A stretch of DNA of 5,584 nt from Candidatus Margulisiibacteriota bacterium (GCA_018814265.1 JAHIZU010000195.1:1-5584); one strand, 5' to 3'; shown: positions 1 through 5,337, numbered from the stretch's first letter. Numbers and translations: made by a program. Notes: generated by a model from the sequence alone, not told the origin.

Positions 1-615
1 CGAAATCCCCTCTTTAACCGCCGTGACGCTGACGCCGTTGCCAATGTGCATGGTGATCAAGTTAACCTCAGCCGGACTTTTGCCTAACAACACCGCTGCC
101 CGGCGAGAAACATACAGGTGCGAGGTGCCATGAAAACCGTAGCGCCGGACGCCATAGATGCCGTACCATTCGTAAGGCACAGCATAAAGAAAGGCTGGCT
201 CAGGCATGGTCTGGTGAAAAGCTGTGTCAAAAACCGCGATCTGCGGCACCTGGGGCATAAACTCTTTGGCCGCTTCAATCCCCAAAATATTTGGCGGATT
301 ATGCAGGGGAGCGAGGTCCTGCACACTGCGAATCGCTTCAAGGACTTCGTCATTAATTAAGATTGAGCTTTTAAATTTTTCGCCGCCGTGCACCACCCGG
401 TGACCCACAGCAGAAATCTCAGCCAGGTCTTTTATCACCGCCTGGTCTCCCTGGGTCAGGGCATCAATGATCTGTTTTAAGGCTGTGCGATGGTCAGGGC
501 AGCCGCCAATACCGATCCGCTCGATCTCTCCCTGGGTAAGGGTCTGCTTTTTCCCCCAGCGGTAAAGTTTGTATTTAACAGACGAGCTGCCGCAATTTAA
601 AGCTAAAATAATCAT
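1..615 (-). CDS. ackA: Acetate kinase, N-terminal half (cut by left window edge)
   Basis: Acetate kinase converts acetate and ATP to acetyl phosphate and ADP reversibly; in fermenters it makes ATP from acetyl phosphate in the cytoplasm. The 205 visible codons are about half of the usual ~400 residues. They show the ASKHA-fold phosphate motif N7-CGSSS near the N terminus, HRVVHGGE at 72-79, VFDTAFHQTMP at 128-137, RRYGFHGTSH at 157-166 and HIGNG at 190-194. By spacing, N7, R73, D130 and H162 match the N7, R91, D148 and H180 active-site residues of the Methanosarcina enzyme. The ATG lies within the apbE stop (ATGA, 4 bp shared) and has no clear Shine-Dalgarno, so it is probably translated by coupling from apbE. 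The 3' half, with the ATP-binding Arg and Glu, is outside the window. No phosphotransacetylase is visible. Confidence 0.96.
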   Translation of the reverse strand, partial: MIILALNCGSSSVKYKLYRWGKKQTLTQGEIERIGIGGCPDHRTALKQIIDALTQGDQAVIKDLAEISAVGHRVVHGGEKFKSSILINDEVLEAIRSVQDLAPLHNPPNILGIEAAKEFMPQVPQIAVFDTAFHQTMPEPAFLYAVPYEWYGIYGVRRYGFHGTSHLYVSRRAAVLLGKSPAEVNLITMHIGNGVSVTAVKEGIS

Positions 616-1511
616 TTTTTATTTAAAACAAAACCAGAGGACTGACTGATTTTCCCTTGCTGATCAACGATCAAGGCCTCAGTGCCAGCCAAGGTCTCAA
701 CCAGCTCCAGGCCTCGCGCCGGGCCAAGCACAAAAACCGCGGTTGACAAAGCATCAGTTTCCGCTGCGTTCCTGCCAACAATTGTCACGCCTTGACACAG
801 CTTGGCCGGTTTACTCGTGCGTGGATCAACAATATGTTGGCCGCGCTCATAATCGCCGGAAGTAGCCAGGCTTTGCCCATGAGTAAGCGTAACCGTGCCG
901 ATTAATTTGTCTTTTTCTCGGGGATGTTGAATGCCGATTTGCCAACTTCTCTGGTCCTGCCTGCCGGCAGGCAGGCCAAAAACAGCAATTGAGGAACGCA
1001 TATCAATCATCCCACTTTTTGCGCCCTTTTTCAGCAGCAGCTGGCGAACAGCTTCCGCGGCATAGCCCTTGCCGATACCACCCAGATTGATCTTGGCCCC
1101 GTTCTTTTTAAGAAAGATCTTGATCAGGCGATGATCCAAAACCAGAACGCTGGGGCTGCCCAGAGTTATATCAAACGCTCCCCAAGATAAACAATTAATT
1201 ATTTGCGCCAACCGCACACAATCAAAGGTATCGCCTGAGACTGCCACTGGTTCCTGGCCAGCAAATTTATTGACCGTGCTGACCTCGCTGGCTGGTTTTA
1301 AGCTGCTTAACAGCTGATCCAATCTTTCGACTTCTTCTAGACCCAGCCTGGCAAGTTGGCCAGCGCCAGGCCCCTGAACCTTGACCCTGACTGGCGAACC
1401 CATAATATAGGCAGTTTTTTCAGCGGAAACATTCAACCTGGCATAAATCTGTTGCCCGGCAACCAGCACAAGAACAAAGACCAAAAATAAATATAGTAGA
1501 CGTACTTTCAT
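612..1511 (-). CDS. apbE: ApbE-family FAD:protein FMN transferase, membrane-anchored, divergent
   Basis: ApbE enzymes transfer FMN from FAD to a Thr/Ser of exported proteins, such as RnfG/NqrC-type redox subunits, outside the cytoplasmic membrane. The 299-residue product begins with a basic-hydrophobic segment (about residues 3-20). It has no lipobox Cys, unlike the many ApbE lipoproteins, so it is an uncleaved anchor or a type I signal. Family motifs in order are MGSP (37-40, usually MGT), GAFDITLGS (111-119), NLGGIGKGYAAE (142-153), SLATSGDYER (214-223), HIVDPRTS (226-233) and TDALST (252-257), with D253 and T257 the expected metal ligands. Two oddities: the usual GG of the central strand reads RS (172-173), and the stretch between GAFDIT and NLGG is shorter than usual. 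An LPAGRQ insert lies at 180-185. I chose the ATG at 1511 with an AGG six bases upstream; the in-frame TTG at 1553 would put polar residues ahead of the signal. The flavinylated partner is not visible. Confidence 0.88.
   Translation of the reverse strand: MKVRLLYLFLVFVLVLVAGQQIYARLNVSAEKTAYIMGSPVRVKVQGPGAGQLARLGLEEVERLDQLLSSLKPASEVSTVNKFAGQEPVAVSGDTFDCVRLAQIINCLSWGAFDITLGSPSVLVLDHRLIKIFLKKNGAKINLGGIGKGYAAEAVRQLLLKKGAKSGMIDMRSSIAVFGLPAGRQDQRSWQIGIQHPREKDKLIGTVTLTHGQSLATSGDYERGQHIVDPRTSKPAKLCQGVTIVGRNAAETDALSTAVFVLGPARGLELVETLAGTEALIVDQQGKISQSSGFVLNKK
956..975. repeat. Perfect 20-bp palindrome inside apbE, copy 1 of a dispersed repeat
   Basis: CCTGCCTGCCGGCAGGCAGG equals its own reverse complement. 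Read on the minus strand it adds LPAGRQ to ApbE at residues 180-185, in the loop between the central strand ending in G179 and the conserved W-x-I-G-I-x-H-P segment. A second copy with one extra base lies in the methyltransferase gene at 5397-5417. The two copies in two unrelated genes, both read in frame, mark it as a dispersed repeat rather than native coding sequence. Confidence 0.85.
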
Positions 1512-1524
1512 GATGTGCCTGTAT

Positions 1525-1553
1525 ATGATATAATAATCAAGACTAATAAGCAA
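1525..1553 (-). promoter_or_regulatory. Candidate apbE-ackA promoter
   Basis: On the minus strand a TTGCTT box (1553-1548) is followed by a 17-bp spacer and TATCAT (1530-1525), which match the sigma-70 consensus at 3/6 and 5/6 positions. Transcription would start about 7 bases on, leaving a leader of roughly 7-8 bases before the apbE ATG. The -10 box shares bases with the pyrB -10 box on the other strand, so the two promoters could not be filled at once. This is a sequence match only. Confidence 0.35.
1526..1534 (+). promoter_or_regulatory. Extended -10 promoter for pyrB
   Basis: TGATATAAT fits the extended -10 consensus TGnTATAAT exactly. The best -35 candidate, CTTTCA at 1505-1510 with an 18-bp spacer, is poor, as is common for extended -10 promoters. 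The predicted start near 1541 gives pyrB a leader of about 18 bases with no clear Shine-Dalgarno. That is too short for a PyrR-type attenuator or a UTP-sensitive leader. Confidence 0.55.
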
Positions 1554-1558
1554 TTGTC

Positions 1559-2500
1559 ATGAACAAGGTAAAAAGCCTAAATAGAAAAGATCTCCTCGGA
1601 CTCAAGGACCTCTCAGTTGATGAAATCAAATTAATTCTTAAAACCGCCCACTCAATGAAAGAAGTAATTGCGCGCCCGATCCCTAAAGTGCCAACCTTAC
1701 TGGGCAAACACATCGTCACCCTTTTCTATGAACCGTCAACGCGAACCCGGACCTCTTTTAACACCGCGGCCAAGGTCCTTTCCGCCAACGTGACTAATGT
1801 GGCCATTGCTTCTTCCAGTGTGGTTAAGGGGGAAAACCTGATCGATACTGTTAAAAACCTGGAGGTCATGGGCCTGGATTGTATTATCATCCGCCACAGC
1901 ATGGGCGGAGCGCCTCACCTGGCGGCCAAAAACTGCAATGCCGCGGTCATCAACGCGGGTGACGGTTTTAACGAACACCCAACCCAAGGGCTGCTTGATA
2001 TCTTTACCATGGTTGAGAAAAAGAAAACCGTTAAAGACAAAAAGGTCTTGATCGTGGGAGACATCAGCCATTCCAGGGTCGCGCGCTCCAATATCTGGGG
2101 CCTGAAAAAGCTGGGGGCAGAAGTAGTTGTGGTCGGTCCGCCAACCATGATCCCGGCCGAAATAGAAAAAATGGGTGTGCGCGTTTCTTTCAACCTTGAC
2201 CAGGAAATCAAAGATGCGGATTTCATCAATATGTTAAGGATCCAAAGAGAACGCCAGGAACAATGCCTTTTCCCCTCGGTTGAAGAATATTCCCAACTTT
2301 ACGGCCTGAACGCTGAAAGAATGAAGCAAGCCAAAAAAGACGTGATCGTTATGCATCCTGGCCCGATCAATCGCGGAGTGGAAATGACCTCGGAAGTTGC
2401 TGACGGACCTTACAACGTCATCTTAGAACAGGTGACCAATGGCGTGGCTGTCAGGACCGCTCTTCTCTTCCTGCTGTTGGGCGGGAAAAACTCTGACTAA
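1559..2500 (+). CDS. pyrB: Aspartate carbamoyltransferase catalytic subunit
   Basis: This enzyme joins carbamoyl phosphate and L-aspartate to give N-carbamoyl-L-aspartate, the first committed step of de novo pyrimidine synthesis, in the cytoplasm as a trimer. At 313 residues it has the usual length of the catalytic chain. The carbamoyl-phosphate loop FYEPSTRTRTSF spans 56-67, with S-T-R-T-R at 60-64. The 80s-loop lysine is K90 in SSVVKGEN, R112-H113 lie in IIIRHS, and HPTQ is at 140-143. Near the C terminus come MLRIQRER and MHPGPINRGVE, the aspartate-side loop. The HPTQ and IQRER motifs favour aspartate over ornithine carbamoyltransferase. It is a single gene read away from apbE; no regulatory chain pyrI and no pyrC follow. 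Its last 50 bp overlap the 3' end of rnhB on the other strand. Confidence 0.97.
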   Translation: MNKVKSLNRKDLLGLKDLSVDEIKLILKTAHSMKEVIARPIPKVPTLLGKHIVTLFYEPSTRTRTSFNTAAKVLSANVTNVAIASSSVVKGENLIDTVKNLEVMGLDCIIIRHSMGGAPHLAAKNCNAAVINAGDGFNEHPTQGLLDIFTMVEKKKTVKDKKVLIVGDISHSRVARSNIWGLKKLGAEVVVVGPPTMIPAEIEKMGVRVSFNLDQEIKDADFINMLRIQRERQEQCLFPSVEEYSQLYGLNAERMKQAKKDVIVMHPGPINRGVEMTSEVADGPYNVILEQVTNGVAVRTALLFLLLGGKNSD

Positions 2501-3095
2501 CAGGCGAAAACGACCTGCGGTGGATCGGACAAGGACCATATTTTTTTAATCTTTTCAAATGTTTTTCGGTCCCATAGCCTTTATGCAGGTCGAAACGATA
2601 TTTGGGGTATTTTTTGTGCAGTTGCAGCATGAGCCTGTCCCGGGTAACTTTAGCGATAATTGAAGCTGCGGCAATTGACGAACATTTTTTATCTCCAGCA
2701 GTAAGCCCTTGTTGTGGGATTGGCAAATCGAGTTTAATTCTGCCGCCGTCAATCACCAGACAATCTGGCACAACACATAAATTTTCCACTGCCATTTTCA
2801 TGACCAAAAGATTAGCCTTGCCAATATTTATTTTATCAATTGTTTTATGGTCAAGAATAGCAACACCAATGGCCAGAGCTTTCTGTTGAATTTCTTTGTA
2901 GAATCTTTCACGCTGTTTTGCAATTAAGCTCTTTGAATCAAGCAGACCCTTTATTTTCGTGTTGGGAGGAAAGATAACTGCCGCAGCAACAATTGGTCCA
3001 GCCAGAGGACCCCGGCCAACCTCATCTACTCCGGCAATTAAAGAAAAACCTTTTTTACGAAGTTTATTTTCAATTAAAAATGAAGGTCGCCCCAT
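2451..3095 (-). CDS. rnhB: Ribonuclease HII
   Basis: RNase HII cuts RNA in RNA-DNA hybrids and removes single ribonucleotides misincorporated into DNA. The 214 residues hold the whole type 2 RNase H pattern: AGVDEVGRGPLAGP at 21-34 with catalytic D24 and E25 and the G-R-G ribonucleotide-recognition motif (27-29), LDSKSL (52-57), VIDGG with D116 (114-118), SIAAASIIAKVTRD with D153 (140-153), HKGYGT with Y174 (171-176), and HRRSF (192-196). Family members normally end soon after HRRSFxPV. Here about 15 extra residues (200-214) are encoded over the pyrB 3' end, probably because the old stop was lost. The ATG at 3095 places the standard ~20 residues before AGVDEVGRG. Its ancestral partner lepB lies 1.2 kb upstream, beyond the nuclease gene. 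It appears to have its own promoter. Confidence 0.97.
   Translation of the reverse strand: MGRPSFLIENKLRKKGFSLIAGVDEVGRGPLAGPIVAAAVIFPPNTKIKGLLDSKSLIAKQRERFYKEIQQKALAIGVAILDHKTIDKINIGKANLLVMKMAVENLCVVPDCLVIDGGRIKLDLPIPQQGLTAGDKKCSSIAAASIIAKVTRDRLMLQLHKKYPKYRFDLHKGYGTEKHLKRLKKYGPCPIHRRSFSPVSQSFSRPTAGREERS
2520..2547 (+). terminator. Weak candidate terminator for pyrB
   Basis: On the plus strand a short bulged stem (TGG-A-TC at 2521-2526 with GACCA at 2534-2538, loop 2527-2533) is followed almost at once by seven T residues at 2541-2547, starting 20 bases after the pyrB stop. It lies within the rnhB coding region. The stem has only five base pairs and a bulge, so it may be chance. Confidence 0.25.
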
Positions 3096-3103
3096 TTGGG
3101 GGA

Positions 3104-3112
3104 ATTATAGCA
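3104..3112 (-). promoter_or_regulatory. Extended -10 promoter driving a near-leaderless rnhB mRNA
   Basis: Read on the minus strand, TGCTATAAT (3112-3104) fits TGnTATAAT exactly. Only eight bases separate the box from the rnhB ATG at 3095, so transcription starting 6-8 bases downstream would begin at or within about two bases of the start codon. No convincing -35 is seen (TGTCGA or GTCGAG at 17-18 bp), and there is no room for a ribosome binding site in such a transcript. A longer read-through transcript from upstream is possible. Confidence 0.6.
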
Positions 3113-3135
3113 TAAGGTGTCTAAATCTCGACACT

Positions 3136-3252
3136 TATTAACTAACAACACGCCTCGATTTCATCGGGGCTACAACACACAACTTACAACTTTTCCCCAA
3201 TATTATTATAAAAATTTGTCGTTTGTTCTAAGTCGTTAGTTGTTAGTTAATA
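3136..3252. repeat. Intergenic inverted-repeat element, 117 bp
   Basis: TATTAACTAACAAC at 3136-3149 is the exact reverse complement of GTTGTTAGTTAATA at 3239-3252, giving 14-bp perfect arms with an 89-bp interior. The arms are bounded by mismatches on both sides. The interior holds a strong small hairpin (3152-3170), an AT-rich stretch and further AACTTACAAC/GTCGTTAG-type near-repeats of the arm. It fills most of the gap between rnhB and the nuclease gene and encodes no recognisable protein. It could be a MITE-like or REP-like element; no target-site duplication is obvious. Confidence 0.6.
3152..3170. repeat. Stable 8-bp hairpin inside the intergenic element
   Basis: GCCTCGAT (3152-3159) and ATCGGGGC (3163-3170) pair over eight positions with one G-U wobble (on the plus-strand transcript) and a three-base loop. 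No T-run follows on either strand, so it does not look like an intrinsic terminator. It resembles a small REP-type palindrome. Confidence 0.55.
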
Positions 3253-3282
3253 GTTGGCAATAAGATCGCTACTATTCAAAAA

Positions 3283-3289
3283 GGGAGGT
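3283..3289 (+). promoter_or_regulatory. Strong Shine-Dalgarno of the DUF1016 gene
   Basis: GGGAGGT lies five bases before the ATG at 3295 and settles that start. It is clearly stronger than the signals of pyrB, apbE, ackA and rnhB in this window, which suggests that this gene is equipped to be translated on its own. Confidence 0.75.
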
Positions 3290-3294
3290 TCATA

Positions 3295-4314
3295 ATGACT
3301 AAAAAGAATCCAGCTAAAAGGAAGTATCAAGAACTTATAGACTCTATTGGGGTTCTTCTCCAGCAGGCTCAACAGAAAGTCTATCAACAAGTTAATAGTA
3401 TTCTGGTTAAAACCTATTGGGAAATTGGCAGTCATATTGTTATTTATGAGCAAAATAGCAAAGAACGCGCCGAATACGGATCAAAACTTCTGGATAAGCT
3501 ATCAAAAGATCTTAAAAATCGTTATGGCAAAGGTTTTTCCCGCCGCAATGTATTAAACATGAGAAATTTCTATCAAGCCTATAAGAAACGGCAGACAGTG
3601 TCTGCCATTTTCTCCTGGTCTCATATCGTGGAACTAATTTCATTGGAAGACTCCCTTGCGCGCTCTTTTTACGAAAAAGAATGCGTTGCAAACAAATGGA
3701 GTGTGCGCGAATTAAGACGCCAGATAGGCTCAATGCTCTTCGAACGCTTGGCTCTGAGTAAAAACAAAAAGGGCGTCTTAAAACTCGCGGCCAAAGGCCA
3801 GCAAACAAAGAAGGCTCAAGATATAGTAAAAGACCCTTATGTCCTAGAGTTTTTGGGTATTCCAGAAAAACACCAATACTCGGAAGAAGAATTGGAAAAA
3901 AGAATTATTGATAATATGCAATCGTTTCTGCTTGAGTTAGGCAAAGGATTTTCTTTTGTCGCCCGACAGTTTCGCATCACATTAAACAACAAACATTATC
4001 GTGTTGATCTAGTTTTCTACAATCGCATATTAAGATGTTTTGTCTTGATCGATCTTAAAATGGGCGCAATTTCTCATGAAGATATCGGCAAGATGAACCT
4101 GTACTTGAATTATTTCAAGAAAGAAGAAATGGCTACAGATGACAATGAGCCGATTGGCATAGTTTTAGGCGCAAAAAAGGATCACGTATTAGTTGAATAT
4201 GCTTTGGGCGGTATTTCAAATAGATTGTTTGCTGCAAAATATCGCCTTTCGCTGCCAGACAAAGCGTTGTTGCAAAGAGCCGTTGAGCAAATTATTGATC
4301 GCCAAAAAGCTTAG
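3295..4314 (+). CDS. DUF1016/YhcG-family PD-(D/E)XK nuclease-fold protein
   Basis: This is a 339-residue member of the DUF1016 (YhcG) family, putative PD-(D/E)XK nucleases whose role is largely undefined and which often occur in accessory regions. The N-terminal helical DUF1016_N part (about 10-155) shows YWEIG (41-45), AEYGSKLL (59-66), YGKGFSRRNVLNMRNFY (77-93) and a SWSHIVELI segment (107-115). The C-terminal nuclease part (about 175-330) shows LEKRIIDNM with E201, FVARQFRI (221-228), RVDLVFYNR with D238 (236-244), LIDLKMG with D253 and K255 (251-257), and NLYLNYF (268-274). E201, D238, D253 and K255 fit the nuclease core, so it looks intact; the usual ELK reads DLK, which the fold allows. 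The codons look AT-richer than those of pyrB or ackA. It runs opposite to its neighbours, ends 4 bp inside lepB and splits lepB from rnhB, which suggests acquisition. No methylase or other restriction gene is visible. Confidence 0.9.
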   Translation: MTKKNPAKRKYQELIDSIGVLLQQAQQKVYQQVNSILVKTYWEIGSHIVIYEQNSKERAEYGSKLLDKLSKDLKNRYGKGFSRRNVLNMRNFYQAYKKRQTVSAIFSWSHIVELISLEDSLARSFYEKECVANKWSVRELRRQIGSMLFERLALSKNKKGVLKLAAKGQQTKKAQDIVKDPYVLEFLGIPEKHQYSEEELEKRIIDNMQSFLLELGKGFSFVARQFRITLNNKHYRVDLVFYNRILRCFVLIDLKMGAISHEDIGKMNLYLNYFKKEEMATDDNEPIGIVLGAKKDHVLVEYALGGISNRLFAAKYRLSLPDKALLQRAVEQIIDRQKA

Positions 4315-4829
4315 ATCAACCCAAATTTACTAATCGGCCAGATGCGGATGAAAGCAGGGCCAATTAAATTTTTCTTGGGTAGAAAACCCCAGTAGCGGCT
4401 GTCGGCGGATGCTGGCCGGTTATCCCCCATCACAAAGTAGGCGTCATTAGGTATTTTAACCGGGCCAAAGCTTGAAAAATCGCTATTCATAGGATGGGTC
4501 TCTTTTACCGCCTTAGTATTGATATAAATCACTCCGTCCCTTACTTCAAAGGTTTCACCCGGCATGCCCATAACTCTCTTGATTAGGTCGCGCTTGGGCT
4601 CACCTTCAGCCGCCACCTGTCTAAAAACCATTATTTCTTGGCGGCGCGGCTGGCGAAAATGATAAGCAACCTTGTTAACCACGATCCGGTCCTGAATATC
4701 CAAAGTAGGCTCCATGGAACTAGAGGGGATCCAAAAAACCTGAAGAAAAAAGGCCCTGATAATAAGGGCCATGATAAAGGCAACGACAATGGTCTCAGTC
4801 CAATCAAAAAGCCAGTGCTTTATCCGCAT
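4311..4829 (-). CDS. lepB: Signal peptidase I
   Basis: Signal peptidase I removes signal peptides from exported proteins at the outer face of the cytoplasmic membrane, using a Ser-Lys dyad. The 172 residues match the short Gram-positive-like form, with one N-terminal membrane segment (about 13-34) and then the boxes in order: IPSSSMEPTL (34-43) with catalytic S38, DRIVVNK (47-53), IKRVMGMPGE (83-92) with catalytic K84, and MGDNRPASADSRYWG (134-148). The C terminus (IWPISKFGLI) is a normal family ending, so the gene is complete. The ATG overlaps the rplS stop by one base (TAATG), which suggests coupled translation; a GAGAG upstream could serve as ribosome binding site. Its TAA overlaps the stop of the opposing nuclease gene (TTAG at 4311-4314), leaving no terminator between them. 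Confidence 0.97.
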   Translation of the reverse strand: MRIKHWLFDWTETIVVAFIMALIIRAFFLQVFWIPSSSMEPTLDIQDRIVVNKVAYHFRQPRRQEIMVFRQVAAEGEPKRDLIKRVMGMPGETFEVRDGVIYINTKAVKETHPMNSDFSSFGPVKIPNDAYFVMGDNRPASADSRYWGFLPKKNLIGPAFIRIWPISKFGLI

Positions 4830-5209
4830 TAAGCGCTCTCTTTCGCAGCTTCGCTTGCGGGAGCGGCTTTCTCCTCTTCGACTCTGATGGCCTGACTGCC
4901 AACGCGTTTGCGCAGGTAATACAACTTGGCTCGTCTGACTTTACCGCTGCGCAGTACAGAGATCTTTTCCACCTTTGGGGAATGAAGCGGGAAGGTCCGT
5001 TCAACGCCAATGCCCTGAACGATCTTTCTCACAGTAAAGGTCTCTCCAACGCCGCCACCCTGGCGCTTAATAACTATCCCTTCAAAACCCTGGGATCTTT
5101 CTTTCCCACCCTCAATGATCTTGGAAAAGACCTTGATGGTGTCTCCAACTTTGAATGGCTGGATCTCCTTTTTCATTTGCGATTTCTCAATATCTTCTAT
5201 GACTCCCAT
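4829..5209 (-). CDS. rplS: 50S ribosomal protein L19
   Basis: L19 sits at the interface of the 50S and 30S subunits. The 126-residue product follows the family throughout: [16 protein letters not shown] (19-34), [24 protein letters not shown] (40-63), [33 protein letters not shown]. The start at 5209 gives the usual [11 protein letters not shown] helix and has a strong AAGGGGG (5222-5216) six bases upstream. The last 16 or so residues ([16 protein letters not shown]) form an acidic, Ala-rich tail absent from E. coli L19, probably disordered. It precedes lepB with a one-base overlap and follows the SPOUT methyltransferase gene, from which it is separated by 123 bp holding an inverted repeat. 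Confidence 0.97.
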   Translation of the reverse strand: MGVIEDIEKSQMKKEIQPFKVGDTIKVFSKIIEGGKERSQGFEGIVIKRQGGGVGETFTVRKIVQGIGVERTFPLHSPKVEKISVLRSGKVRRAKLYYLRKRVGSQAIRVEEEKAAPASEAAKESA

Positions 5210-5231
5210 AATAATCCCCCTTGAAATGACT

Positions 5232-5337
5232 AATGACTAATTAATTAATGACGAATGCCGGTAAAAACTTTTTTATTAAAAAAATAATTGCCGCAGGCAC
5301 ACATTCATTAGTCATTCGACATTAGTAATTAGTCATT
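5232..5337. repeat. Imperfect long inverted repeat between rplS and the methyltransferase gene
   Basis: The 26 bases at 5232-5257 and the 25 bases at 5313-5337 are near-perfect reverse complements. A 12-base run matches exactly at the outer ends (AATGACTAATTA on the left, TAATTAGTCATT on the right) and differences are confined to a substituted/inserted base in the middle and one mismatch near the inner end. The unit AATGACTAAT recurs in tandem just outside and inside the arms (5225-5241, 5304-5316). The ~55-base interior is AT-rich, with a T6/A7 near-palindrome at 5270-5284. The right arm contains the TGA stop of the methyltransferase gene (5335-5333). Confidence 0.65.

Noticed and set aside
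1512..1553. N-terminal extension of ApbE from a TTG at 1553
   Set aside because: The 14 extra residues are not like a signal peptide start, and the frame would overlap both promoters. The ATG at 1511 has an AGG upstream and is followed at once by a Lys/Arg-hydrophobic signal.
1541..1558. PyrR-binding attenuator upstream of pyrB
   Set aside because: The predicted leader is about 18 bases with no room for alternative hairpins.
2602..2889. Plus-strand open frame opposite rnhB
   Set aside because: It lies wholly antisense to the conserved core of RNase HII, has no recognisable motif and no ribosome binding site.
3152..3170. Hairpin as an intrinsic terminator for lepB read-through or rnhB
   Set aside because: No T-run follows the stem on either strand.
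3254..3275. TTGGCA plus TACTAT as a promoter for the nuclease gene
   Set aside because: The boxes are only 10 bp apart, which is too close for sigma-70; other pairs (TTGTTC with TTAATA, 18 bp) match poorly, so no promoter was called.
3247..3453. Minus-strand open frame over the start of the nuclease gene, considered as an antitoxin-like partner
   Set aside because: No domain, no plausible ribosome binding site, and it is explained as antisense of the DUF1016 coding frame. There is no evidence of a toxin-antitoxin pair.
3295..4314. Restriction-modification system
   Set aside because: Only a DUF1016 nuclease-fold protein is present; no methyltransferase or specificity subunit of DNA type is visible. 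The methyltransferase at the right edge belongs to a SPOUT RNA family next to rplS.
4982..5224. Plus-strand open frame opposite rplS
   Set aside because: It is a reverse-strand image of the highly conserved L19 sequence; no family features.
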